A stretch of 21,196 nt of DNA from Coriobacteriaceae bacterium (GTDB lineage Bacteria > Actinomycetota > Coriobacteriia > Coriobacteriales > UMGS124), in contig JAHZGC010000036.1 of NCBI GenBank assembly GCA_019421015.1, positions 6,368 through 27,563 on the forward strand, in the 5' to 3' direction. The notes beneath the pieces are model-generated. The model was not told the DNA's origin. It searched no databases and saw nothing but the letters and a program-made list of their open reading frames with translations. Of this stretch, positions 1 through 8,355 are shown in pieces. The first letter of the stretch is position 1; each line of letters begins with the position of its first letter. Made by a program: the position numbers and the translations under genes.

Positions 1-252
1 CACGTCCTTGCCGTTAAAGAGCACCTCACCCGAGGTGCACTCCTGAAGGCGCATGATGCAGCGGGCCGTGGTCGACTTGCCGCAGCCGGACTCACCCACC
101 AGGCCGAGGGTCTCTCCGCGCCGAATGGCGAACGACACGTCCTGGACGGCAGAGACCTTACTGGAATAGTGAGACGAGAAGACGCCGTTTTCGACGGGAA
201 ACTCCTTGCAGAGGTTCTTGACGTCGAGGATCACGTCGGTGTTGTTGTCCAT
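1..252 (-). CDS. oppF: Oligopeptide ABC transporter ATP-binding protein OppF, N-terminal part
   Basis: This is the first 84 codons of an ABC ATPase; the rest lies beyond the window edge. The protein begins MDNNTDVILDVKNLCKEF and carries a complete Walker A motif, GESGCGKST, near residues 50-58, followed by the start of the Q-loop approach. It lies 17 bases after the oppD stop and has a strong Shine-Dalgarno (AGGAAGGGGG) before the ATG at 252. By family knowledge OppF pairs with OppD as the second nucleotide-binding subunit and powers peptide import at the inner face of the membrane. The assignment to OppF rather than DppF rests on position as the last gene of an oppABCDF array and on the spacer between the N-terminal beta strand and Walker A. 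Substrate specificity cannot be told from this part. Confidence 0.9.
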   Translation of the reverse strand, partial: MDNNTDVILDVKNLCKEFPVENGVFSSHYSSKVSAVQDVSFAIRRGETLGLVGESGCGKSTTARCIMRLQECTSGEVLFNGKDV

Positions 253-269
253 GTTTGCCAACCCCCTTC

Positions 270-1392
<1,123 letters not shown>

Positions 1393-1400
<8 letters not shown>

Positions 1401-2412
1401 CCTTCGTCTTGACGTCGAGTGCGTCGCGCAGGCCGTCGCCGAGCATGGTGAACGCGAGCACGGTGCTGAGAATCGCCACGCCGGGGCAGATCATGAGCCA
1501 GGGAGCGGTGGAGAGATAGGTCTTGCCGTCGGAGATCATAAGGCCCCAGGACGGGGTGGGCGGCTGGACGCCCATGCCCAAAAACGACAGGGCCGACTCG
1601 GTCAGGATGGCGCCGCCGATGGTCATCGTCGCATACACGATGATGGTCGCAACGGAGTTCGGGAAGATGTGGCGAACGATAATGCGGAAGTCGCTGGCAC
1701 CCATGGCGCGGGCCGCGTCGACGTAGTCGTTCTCCTTGACCGAGAGGATGGCCGAGCGGAACACGCGGGCGATGCTGGGCCAGCCGAGGATGCCGATGGC
1801 GATGAACACGTTCTGGAAGCCCGGCCCAAAGACCGCGAGGATGGCGATGGTGAACAGGATGTAGGGGAACGCGAGGAAGATGTCGGCCAGGCGCATGATG
1901 ATGACATCCCACACGCCGCCGTAGTAGGCGGCGAGGGCGCCCATGATCAACCCGATGGCCGTCGAGATCGACGTGGCCAGCAGGCCGACCGCCAACGAGA
2001 CGCGCGCGCCGTAGATGACGCGCGACAGGACGTCGCGACCGAGCAGGTCGGTGCCGAAGGGATGCTCGAGCGACGGGGGCAGCAGCGAGCGGCCGGCAGC
2101 CGTCGCCGAGTCGATGGCCGTGGGCGAGCCGAGCACCTGCGGGACCCAGAGGTCGGCGCTGCAGGCGACCAGCACTACAAAAAGGATCCAGCAGACGGAG
2201 ATAACGGCGAGCTTGTTGCGGCGCAGCCGACGAAACGCGTCGCCCCACAGCGTGCGCTGCTTCTTCTGGGAGCGGGCGGCAGAGAGCCTGGCCTGCTTCT
2301 CGTACTCAGGCTCCTTGCGGTCGGCGGCGTTCTTGGGCGCCTCGGGGTCGAGGCTGTCGTAGCCGAGTATGTACTCGTCGACGATGGCCGGTTCGGCAAG
2401 TTCATATTTCAC
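1393..2412 (-). CDS. oppC: Oligopeptide ABC transporter permease OppC
   Basis: A membrane permease of 339 residues. I place the start at a GTG (2412) one base after the oppB stop, because AAGGAGGGG lies 7 bases upstream; a longer open frame runs into oppB but has no ribosome site. A charged cytoplasmic N-terminus of about 65 residues precedes the first membrane segment (about 68-86). The binding-protein-dependent permease domain follows, from HPFGTDLLGRDVLSR (about 118-131) to the end. The EAA loop that docks on the ATPases reads DAARAMGASDFRIIVRHIFP at 232-251. It pairs with OppB to make the peptide channel. The long N-terminus and the RRLRRNKLA juxtamembrane motif match OppC_N-type proteins. 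Confidence 0.93.
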
Positions 2413-2413
2413 G

Positions 2414-3469
2414 TTACTTCCCCTCCTTGGGAGCGCCAAACCTGATGCGCGGGTCGAGGAAGGCATAGCTCACATCGACTATCAGGCTGATTACCATGAC
2501 CACGATCACGATGATCGAGACGCCTCCCAGCACGATGGGCCAGTCTCGCTGGGTGATGGCTCGATAGACCTCATAGCCCACGCCGGGCCAGTTGAACACC
2601 GTCTCGGTGAGGATCGCGCCCGAAAGCATGCTGCCGAAGTCGATGCCGATGTAGGTGACGACGGGGATGAGGGCGTTTTTGAGGGCATGGTGCACGATGA
2701 CCTGACGAGGGGCGAGGCCCTTGGCGACGGCCGTGCGGATGTAGTCGGAGTTCATAACGTCAAGCAGCTGGGAGCGCATGATGCGGGCCGCGTAGGCCGT
2801 GGACACCGAGGCCAAGGTGATGGCCGGCAGGATGTAGTGCATGGCGGGGTCAAAGTTGGAGTTGGGTCCGCCGGCACCGGAAATCGGCAGGTAGAACGCG
2901 CCACCGGTCCACTGCTTCATGAGCACGCCAAAGAGCAGCTGGAGCAGCATGCCGAGCCAGAAGGCGGGCATGGCCACCAACAGCGAGGTGGTCAACGTCA
3001 CCAGGACGTCCCAGAAGGAGTAACGCTTGATGGCCGAGATGACGCCCGCCCCTATGCCTACTACGATCTCGATGAGGATGCCGCACAGGGCAAGCCTGAT
3101 CGTGTAGGGATACTTCTGCGCGAAGATGTCGTTGACCGACATGTTGCGTACATAGGAGTTGCCCAGGTCGCCGTGGAGCAGGTTGCCGAGGTAGTAGAAG
3201 TAACGGCCCCACATGCTCTCGGGGACCGCCTCGGAAAGCTCCGTGGTCACCTCGCCCTGTGCGTTAACCGGCTGTCCCTCGTCGTTCACCTTGACGAGGT
3301 GGTTGGCCGCCCTGATCTGCAGCTCGATGGCAGGCGTCAGGGCCTTCTCGCCTGCGATGAGCTTGATCGGGTCGCCGGGCACGACGTTCTGCAGCACAAA
3401 CAGGATCAGGGTCACGCCGATAAAGACCGGTATGAACTGCAGGAGTCGTTTGCCAATGTATTTGAACAT
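2414..3469 (-). CDS. oppB: Oligopeptide ABC transporter permease OppB
   Basis: A membrane permease of 351 residues starting MFKYIGKRLLQFIPVF, the typical OppB/DppB opening with a first membrane helix at about 11-30 followed by PGDP. Further helices fall near 125-147, 155-182, 210-230, 270-295 and 312-335. The EAA loop is at about 243-268 (YIRTAVAKGLAPRQVIVHHA). The loop between helix 1 and the LLHGDLGNSY motif (about 50-95) has roughly 25 hydrophilic residues more than DppB-type proteins I know. The gene is separated from oppA by 195 bases containing hairpins, so it may be read at a lower level than oppA. It is translationally close to oppC (1-base gap). Confidence 0.93.
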   Translation of the reverse strand: MFKYIGKRLLQFIPVFIGVTLILFVLQNVVPGDPIKLIAGEKALTPAIELQIRAANHLVKVNDEGQPVNAQGEVTTELSEAVPESMWGRYFYYLGNLLHGDLGNSYVRNMSVNDIFAQKYPYTIRLALCGILIEIVVGIGAGVISAIKRYSFWDVLVTLTTSLLVAMPAFWLGMLLQLLFGVLMKQWTGGAFYLPISGAGGPNSNFDPAMHYILPAITLASVSTAYAARIMRSQLLDVMNSDYIRTAVAKGLAPRQVIVHHALKNALIPVVTYIGIDFGSMLSGAILTETVFNWPGVGYEVYRAITQRDWPIVLGGVSIIVIVVMVISLIVDVSYAFLDPRIRFGAPKEGK

Positions 3470-3576
3470 AGCTCCGCCCTCTCATCGGTCCGGCCACCTA
3501 TGGTCGGACCACAACACGGCTTGGCTCTTCTCGCGCCGGTTGAGCACCGCCGCAAGGAGAACCAAGCATACTACAG

Positions 3577-3607
3577 AAGGGGCCCCGTCAATAAGGCGAG
3601 GCCCCTT
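3577..3607 (-). promoter_or_regulatory. Stem-loop between oppA and oppB
   Basis: On the minus-strand transcript AAGGGGCCTCG pairs with CGGGGCCCCTT, giving an 11-bp stem with one G-U pair and a 9-base loop. It is followed by CTGTAG rather than a uridine run, so it is not a standard intrinsic terminator. Its position 58 bases after the oppA stop and 108 bases before the oppB start suits partial attenuation or protection of the oppA message against 3' decay. Binding-protein genes are often expressed above their permeases by such elements. The role is inferred; the structure is plain. Confidence 0.55.
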
Positions 3608-3632
3608 GACCAACGACGAGTGGCCCAACGTC

Positions 3633-3647
3633 TGCGGGCCGCCCGCA
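3633..3647 (-). other. Small hairpin just after the oppA stop
   Basis: TGCGGG and CCCGCA form a perfect 6-bp stem with a 3-base loop, 18 bases downstream of the oppA stop codon. No uridine run follows. Together with the larger stem at 3577-3607 it makes the oppA-oppB gap strongly structured. The rest of this 195-base gap holds nothing recognisable. Confidence 0.35.
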
Positions 3648-3664
3648 TTGTCGCATATAAATTG

Positions 3665-5410
3665 TTACGCAGAGAGCCAGCAGGTGGTCAGATCAATAAG
3701 CTTCATCGGGTTCGAATACATCTCGTTCACACGGTTGGAGGTCACCACGGTGTGGCGGTAGAACAGCAGCGGCACGACGGGGAAGTCGGCGGCGATGGTC
3801 TTGTTGACCTCCTGCAGGGCGGCGATGCGCTTGTCGGCGTCGACGATGGCGCGGGCGTCGTTCATGGCCTTGTCGACGTCGGGGTTGCTATAGCCGGAGC
3901 GGTTGTCGCCGTTGCCGGTGTAGAACAGCGGGTAGAGGAAGTTGTCCATGATCGGGTAGTCGGCGATCCAGCCGAGGCGCCCGACCTGGTAGTCGAGGTC
4001 CTGAAGCTTGGTGAGGTAGGCAGCCCACTCGGCGGTGTCGATGGTGGCCTCGACGCCGATGGCCTTGAGGTCGGCCTGGATCAGCTGCATGATGGCCTCA
4101 TGGTCGCCGTCGGAGTTGCAGGAGAGCTGGATGCTGATGTCGCCGTCGCCGAGGTTGAGCTCCTTCTTGGCCTCCTCGAGCTCCTCCTTGGCCTTGTCGA
4201 CGTCGTAGGCGCAGGCCTCCCAGACGCCCTCCTCGTAGCCGGCGATGCCCGGGGTCACGATGTTGGCGGCGGGAACGCGGGTGCCCTCGAAGACGGTGTC
4301 GCAGATGGCCTGGCGATTGATCGCGTGGGAGAAGGCCTTGCGCATGTGCACGTTGCCCATGAGCTCGTCGGTGTTGTTGCAGGTCAGGTAGTAGATCGAG
4401 GTCTCGTCACCGAGCAGGGTCTGCTCGCCGGGGTTGGCGGTGTACCCGTCGGGAGAGACGCCGTACTGGTCGGACACGGCCTGGATACGGCCGGTCGGGA
4501 TCTGGGCGTAGTCCAGGTTGCCCGCCTCGAACTCGGTGAAGGCCGTGGTAACGTCCTTGTAGATGTTGAAGTTGACGCCGTCGACGTGGGGCTTGTTGCC
4601 GACATAGTTCTCGTTGCGCACGACCTGGATGTACTGCCCGTCGACCCACTCGCCCTCCATCATGAAGGCGCCGTTGCCCACGGGGGCGAGCTTGAAGGAG
4701 CTGATGTCTGCCGCGGCGCTCTCGGGGACAGGCGAGGTGGCGAGGTGGGACACGACATAGGGGAAGTCGGCGTAGCTCATGTTGAGGTTCACGACGAAGG
4801 TGTAGTCGTCGGGAGCGTCGAGGTTGAGCTTGGCCTCACCGGTGTTGTCGGCCACGACCTCGTCGTACCCGTCGACCATGCTGAGGTGGTAGGAGACCTC
4901 GGAGGGGTTGGCCGGGTCGGTCGCCGGGCTGCAGAGGCGGTTCCAAGCATAGATGAAGGAAGAGGCGGTCACCGGGTCGCCGTTGGCGAAGGTGGCACCC
5001 TCACGCAGGTGGAAGGTGAACTGGGTGGCGTCGTCGTTGGCCTCCCAGCTCGTGGCCGCCTTGCCGATGAGCTGGTTGTTCTCGTAGTCGTACTCGGTCA
5101 GGGCGTCAAAGAGGCACTTGCAGACCTCCATGCCCTGGTCCTCCTGGACGTTGTAGGGGTCGATGGAGACGGGGTTGTTGATATAGAAGTTGAACGTGCC
5201 GCCGTCGACCGGGCCCATGTTGGGGTTGGCAGCGGGGGTCTCCGTCTCAGACTCCGGCGTGGCGCTCAGGCCTTCGTCCTTGGCCGTGGAGGCATCCTGC
5301 TTCTCGCCGCAGCCGGCCAGGGCAAGGGCGGCACCGGTGGCCAGCGCACCACCAATGAAGGCACGGCGGGTGAGACCGCTCGGGCGGCGCGTGGCATAGT
5401 TCTGGGACAT
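3665..5410 (-). CDS. oppA: Oligopeptide-binding lipoprotein OppA (Tat-type signal)
   Basis: An extracytoplasmic peptide-binding protein of the SBP_bac_5 family, 581 residues, anchored outside the membrane to hand peptides to OppBC. The signal contains a twin-arginine motif (T14-R15-R16-A17-F18), a short hydrophobic stretch with several glycines and alanines, and a lipobox LAGC with the lipidated cysteine at C34. A Ser/Thr/Glu/Pro-rich linker (about 38-63) follows. The mature fold begins at DGGTFNFYINNPVSIDPYN, a standard start for this family. The mature length near 548 residues is normal. The ATG at 5410 has AAGGGAG 7 bases upstream. A second RR pair at 8-9 precedes the Tat motif. A long structured leader lies upstream. 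Which peptides are bound cannot be told. Confidence 0.93.
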   Translation of the reverse strand: MSQNYATRRPSGLTRRAFIGGALATGAALALAGCGEKQDASTAKDEGLSATPESETETPAANPNMGPVDGGTFNFYINNPVSIDPYNVQEDQGMEVCKCLFDALTEYDYENNQLIGKAATSWEANDDATQFTFHLREGATFANGDPVTASSFIYAWNRLCSPATDPANPSEVSYHLSMVDGYDEVVADNTGEAKLNLDAPDDYTFVVNLNMSYADFPYVVSHLATSPVPESAAADISSFKLAPVGNGAFMMEGEWVDGQYIQVVRNENYVGNKPHVDGVNFNIYKDVTTAFTEFEAGNLDYAQIPTGRIQAVSDQYGVSPDGYTANPGEQTLLGDETSIYYLTCNNTDELMGNVHMRKAFSHAINRQAICDTVFEGTRVPAANIVTPGIAGYEEGVWEACAYDVDKAKEELEEAKKELNLGDGDISIQLSCNSDGDHEAIMQLIQADLKAIGVEATIDTAEWAAYLTKLQDLDYQVGRLGWIADYPIMDNFLYPLFYTGNGDNRSGYSNPDVDKAMNDARAIVDADKRIAALQEVNKTIAADFPVVPLLFYRHTVVTSNRVNEMYSNPMKLIDLTTCWLSA

Positions 5411-5434
5411 CGCAAACTCCCTTCATCTGTTGGC

Positions 5435-5505
5435 GGGAGGAGGCCTCGTACGGCGTCCTCCCCTAGCAAAGCTCTTTGCTGAACCGGATGTGCCGACTCA
5501 GCAAA
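5435..5505 (-). promoter_or_regulatory. Structured 5' leader of oppA with overlapping hairpins
   Basis: Three stems can form in the minus-strand transcript ahead of oppA. Stem A (5475-5505): 13 bp around a 5-base loop, with two consecutive positions that pair only as G-U in minus-strand RNA. Stem B (5465-5480): AGCAAAG/CTTTGCT separated by 2 bases, sharing bases 5475-5480 with stem A, so the two exclude each other; as DNA it is also a 16-bp dyad that could be an operator. Stem C (5435-5462): GGGAGGA/TCCTCCC plus an inner GCC/GGC, ending 16 bases before the SD. Its CTCCC arm could also pair with the GGGAG of the oppA ribosome site. No confident -35/-10 pair was found between 5506 and 5584. Confidence 0.45.
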
Positions 5506-5584
5506 TCCTGGAAGCCGTGTACCCAACCGGCATCCTTTCAAAGCCATTGTGTTGCAAAGAAATAGTTTTGAGCTGCTCGTTTAG

Positions 5585-5624
5585 AAAAAACTGGGGCATC
5601 TCCTTCAAGAAGATACCCCAGTTT
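5585..5624 (-). terminator. Intrinsic terminator after secG
   Basis: On the minus strand AAACTGGGGTATCT (5624-5611) pairs with AGATGCCCCAGTTT (5601-5588): 14 bp including one G-U, around a 9-base loop, running into a tract of six T (5590-5585). It lies 40 bases past the secG stop and separates the glycolysis/secG transcript from oppA. As one pair is A-C when read on plus and no T tract follows on that side, it is directed to minus-strand transcription. Confidence 0.92.
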
Positions 5625-5663
5625 CGCAATCAAGACGAAATGATTCGATGTTATCGGAACGCC

Positions 5664-5915
5664 TTAGGAGATGGTTCCCTGCGGGAATATGATCATGAAG
5701 ACAAGCAGGCACACCACGAAGACGACCGCGCAGATGATGGTGAGACGGTCAAGGTTCTTCTCGATCGTTCCCGACCCGCCCATGCTAGAGTACATGCTGC
5801 CGGCAATCATCTCGGACACACCGGTGCCCTTGCCCGAATGCATAAGGATGAAGACGACCAGGCCCACGCCCGACAGGAACCAGACGATGGTGAGGATAAC
5901 GAGCAAAGGCGACAA
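5664..5915 (-). CDS. secG: Protein translocase subunit SecG
   Basis: A small membrane protein of 83 residues with two hydrophobic helices (about 4-26 and 57-78) joined by the SecG signature loop LMHSGKGTGVSEMIAG and SMGGSGTIEKNLDRLT. SecG associates with SecYE and aids preprotein movement through the channel. I choose the TTG at 5915 because CGAGGAG stands 5 bases before it and the resulting length matches the family. The frame stays open for 19 more codons upstream (ATG at 5972) but that region looks non-coding. It is the last gene after gpmI, a common Gram-positive arrangement with the glycolytic operon, and is followed by a strong terminator. The 87-base gap from gpmI shows no clear promoter. 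Confidence 0.9.
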   Translation of the reverse strand: MSPLLVILTIVWFLSGVGLVVFILMHSGKGTGVSEMIAGSMYSSMGGSGTIEKNLDRLTIICAVVFVVCLLVFMIIFPQGTIS

Positions 5916-5996
5916 GGCAACTCCTCGGGACTCGAAAACCGACGGCTCCGGACCGAAACCCCCCGAAGCCAACTAATTTGACCTACTTTAACACAC

Positions 5997-6020
5997 GAGA
6001 GCCTACGCGAGGAGGCTCTC
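5997..6020 (-). other. Hairpin spanning the gpmI stop codon
   Basis: GAGAGCCT and AGGCTCTC form a perfect 8-bp stem with an 8-base loop that includes the last gpmI codons and the TAG. It is followed by GTGTGTTAAAG, not a proper uridine tract, so it is at best a weak terminator or an mRNA-end stabiliser between gpmI and secG. Confidence 0.4.
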
Positions 6021-7547
6021 GCCCGTCCAGCACGCCGGTTTCTCGATACCCACAAGATCGAGCAGCGTGGGGGCGATATCGCACAGGCGCCCCGAGACGC
6101 CCTCGCGCAGCTTCACGCCGTCGGCCACCACGATGAAGGGGACACGGGCCAAGGTGTGGGCGGTCATAGGCTTGCGGTTGCCGTCGGCGTCGACGGTAAA
6201 CATGCAGTCGGCGTTGCCGTGGTCTGCCGTCACCAGGGCCACGCCCCCCTTGGACCGAACGGCGCCGACCACCTCGCCAAGGGCCGCGTCGGTGGCCTCG
6301 ACCGCCTTGACGGCCGCCTCGAGCACCCCCGTATGGCCCACCATGTCGGGGTTGGCGAAGTTGACCACGTAGACGTCGGCCTCGTCGCCGGCTATGGCAT
6401 CGGCCAGCCGACGCGCCACCTCGGGGGCGCTCATCTCCGGCTGCAGGTCGTAGGTGGCCACCTTGGGGGAGTTCACCAGAACCCGCTCCTCCCCCGCCTT
6501 GGGGCTCTCGACGCCGCCGTTTATAAAGAAGGTCACGTGGGCGTACTTTTCGGTCTCGGCGGTATGGAGCTGGCGCAACCCGTGCTCGGCGAGGACATCG
6601 GCCAACACGTGCTCGGGGTTGGTCTTGGGAAAGGCCACCTCGACGGCGAAGGACGGGTCGTACTCGGTCATCGTGACAAACATCGTGCGCGGCACGCGAC
6701 CCCGCTCGAACCCGTCGAACGACGGGTCGGTGAAGGCGCGGGTAAGTTCGCGGGCACGGTCGGGCCTGAAGTTGAAGAAGACCACCGCATCGCCGTCGGC
6801 CACCCCGGTCTCCTCGCAGGGGAAGGGGACCACGAACTCGTCGCTCACCCCCCGGTCGTAGCTCGCTTGGACGCCCTGCGCGGGGGCCTGGACCGCCGAG
6901 CCGCGGCCCAGCACGATGGCGTCCCACGCACGCTTGACACGCTCCCAGCGGTTGTCGCGGTCCATGGCGTAGTAGCGCCCCGACACCGACCCGATACGCG
7001 CGTCGCACGTCCCGCTCTGTTCGGAGACGTTTGCACAGGCGGCGGCGAGCTGGCGCACGAAATCGACGCCCGTGCCCGGGGCGACGTCGCGCCCGTCGAG
7101 GAAGGCATGGACGCGCACGCGGCTCACCCCGCGGGCCGCTGCCATGGAGAGCAGGGCGAGGCAGTGGTCCAGCGAGGAGTGGACGCCGCCGTCAGAAAGG
7201 AGCCCCATGAGGTGGACCGTCGCCCCCGCCGCGGCCGCCGCGTCGAACGTCTCGCACAGCACGGGGTTCTCGAGCAGCTCGCCGGTCTGGACCGCGTGGT
7301 TGATGCGCATGAGCTCCTGCATGACCACGCGCCCCGCACCGATGTTGAGGTGACCGACCTCGGAGTTGCCCATCTGGCCCTCGGGCAGCCCCACGTCGGG
7401 CCCGGAGGCACCCAAGGTCGTATGGGGAAAGGCGGCCGTCAGGGCGTCGAGGTTGGGGGTCGAGGCAAGCGTCACCGCGTTGGCGTCGCCCGCCTCGGCC
7501 CATCCCAGGCCGTCCATGATCACCAAAAGGGCAGGGAGGTTACGCAT
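6003..7547 (-). CDS. gpmI: 2,3-bisphosphoglycerate-independent phosphoglycerate mutase
   Basis: Converts 3-phosphoglycerate to 2-phosphoglycerate through a phosphoserine intermediate, using two metal ions (Mn typical). The protein has 514 residues, the usual length. Metal and catalytic motifs are intact: D12 in VIMDGLG, nucleophile S62 in GQMGNSEVGH, HAFLDGRD at 147-154, RDNRWERVKRAW at 197-208, DMVGHT (D401, H405), TADHGN (D442, H443) and H464 in TAHT. The ATG at 7547 overlaps the tpiA stop by 8 bases, so translation is probably coupled to tpiA. This is the lower end of the gap-pgk-tpiA-gpmI glycolytic block. Enolase is not in the window. Confidence 0.96.
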   Translation of the reverse strand: MRNLPALLVIMDGLGWAEAGDANAVTLASTPNLDALTAAFPHTTLGASGPDVGLPEGQMGNSEVGHLNIGAGRVVMQELMRINHAVQTGELLENPVLCETFDAAAAAGATVHLMGLLSDGGVHSSLDHCLALLSMAAARGVSRVRVHAFLDGRDVAPGTGVDFVRQLAAACANVSEQSGTCDARIGSVSGRYYAMDRDNRWERVKRAWDAIVLGRGSAVQAPAQGVQASYDRGVSDEFVVPFPCEETGVADGDAVVFFNFRPDRARELTRAFTDPSFDGFERGRVPRTMFVTMTEYDPSFAVEVAFPKTNPEHVLADVLAEHGLRQLHTAETEKYAHVTFFINGGVESPKAGEERVLVNSPKVATYDLQPEMSAPEVARRLADAIAGDEADVYVVNFANPDMVGHTGVLEAAVKAVEATDAALGEVVGAVRSKGGVALVTADHGNADCMFTVDADGNRKPMTAHTLARVPFIVVADGVKLREGVSGRLCDIAPTLLDLVGIEKPACWTGESLLA

Positions 7548-8355
7548 TCATGGACCTTTCGACAATGTCGACGAACGAGTCGGCGTTCAGGGAGTCGCCA
7601 CCCACCAGGACGCCGTCCACGTCGGGGCAGGCGACGAACGCGGCGCAGTTGCCCGGCTTGACCGAGCCACCGTAGAGGATGCGCACGCTGGCCGCACGTT
7701 TGTCGCAGCGCACCTCGGCCACGGCGGAGCGGATGGCCGCGGCCACCGCCTGCACGTGCTCGGGGGTCGGTACCAGGCCGGACCCGATGGCCCAAACAGG
7801 CTCGTAGGCGACCGCCAGGTCGACGCCGTCGAGCACGGCGCCCGAAAGCGAGGCGCGGACCCGGGCGGCCACGTAGTCGACCGTCTCGCCCCCTTCGTAG
7901 ACGTCGAGGGGCTCCCCGACGCACACGATGGGCGAGATGCCGCAGCGCGACAGCTGGGAACACTGGGCCGCCACGTCGGCGTCGGTCTCGCCGCACAGGA
8001 TGCGGCGCTCGGAGTGGCCGACGATGCACCAGGAGCAATCGAGGTCTTTGAGCATCGCGGCCGAGATCTGGCCGGTGAAAGCCCCGCCCTCCTCGGTGCT
8101 CACGGTCTGGGCGCCGACCTGGGCGAACGATTTGTCGAACGCGATGGCGTTGCTCACGCCGCGCAGGGCCGTGAAAGGAGGGCACATGACCACGTCGACC
8201 TTGGACTTCCAGCGCTTCTCGAGCCGGTCGATGACCTGTTGGGCAAGCTTGACGGCTTCCGCGTAGGTCTCGTTCATCTTCCAGTTGCCGGCCACCAGGA
8301 CGGTGCGCTCGGCCGCCGTGCCGTCGCAACAGGGACTAGGCTGCGGGTTCTGCAT
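7540..8355 (-). CDS. tpiA: Triosephosphate isomerase
   Basis: Interconverts dihydroxyacetone phosphate and glyceraldehyde 3-phosphate. Of 271 residues, the first ~17 (MQNPQPSPCC...) are an extension ahead of the usual TVLVAGNWKMN start. Catalytic residues are present: K26 in NWKMN, H114 in IVGHSERR, E185 in AYEPVWAIGSG, and the phosphate loop ILYGGSVKPGN at 226-236. The final phosphate-binding stretch reads LVGGDSL, where LVGGASL is usual. The ATG at 8355 has GGAGG 9 bases upstream and lies inside pgk, overlapping it by 20 bases; no better internal start exists before the NWKMN motif. This implies coupled translation pgk-tpiA-gpmI. Confidence 0.96.
   Translation of the reverse strand: MQNPQPSPCCDGTAAERTVLVAGNWKMNETYAEAVKLAQQVIDRLEKRWKSKVDVVMCPPFTALRGVSNAIAFDKSFAQVGAQTVSTEEGGAFTGQISAAMLKDLDCSWCIVGHSERRILCGETDADVAAQCSQLSRCGISPIVCVGEPLDVYEGGETVDYVAARVRASLSGAVLDGVDLAVAYEPVWAIGSGLVPTPEHVQAVAAAIRSAVAEVRCDKRAASVRILYGGSVKPGNCAAFVACPDVDGVLVGGDSLNADSFVDIVERSMNA

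Noticed and set aside
2369..5482. A plus-strand open frame of over 1000 codons antisense to oppB and oppA
   Set aside because: It mirrors the codon structure of two clear genes, is rich in Val/Gly/Asp/His repeats typical of GC-rich antisense frames, has no ribosome site and shows no family motif.
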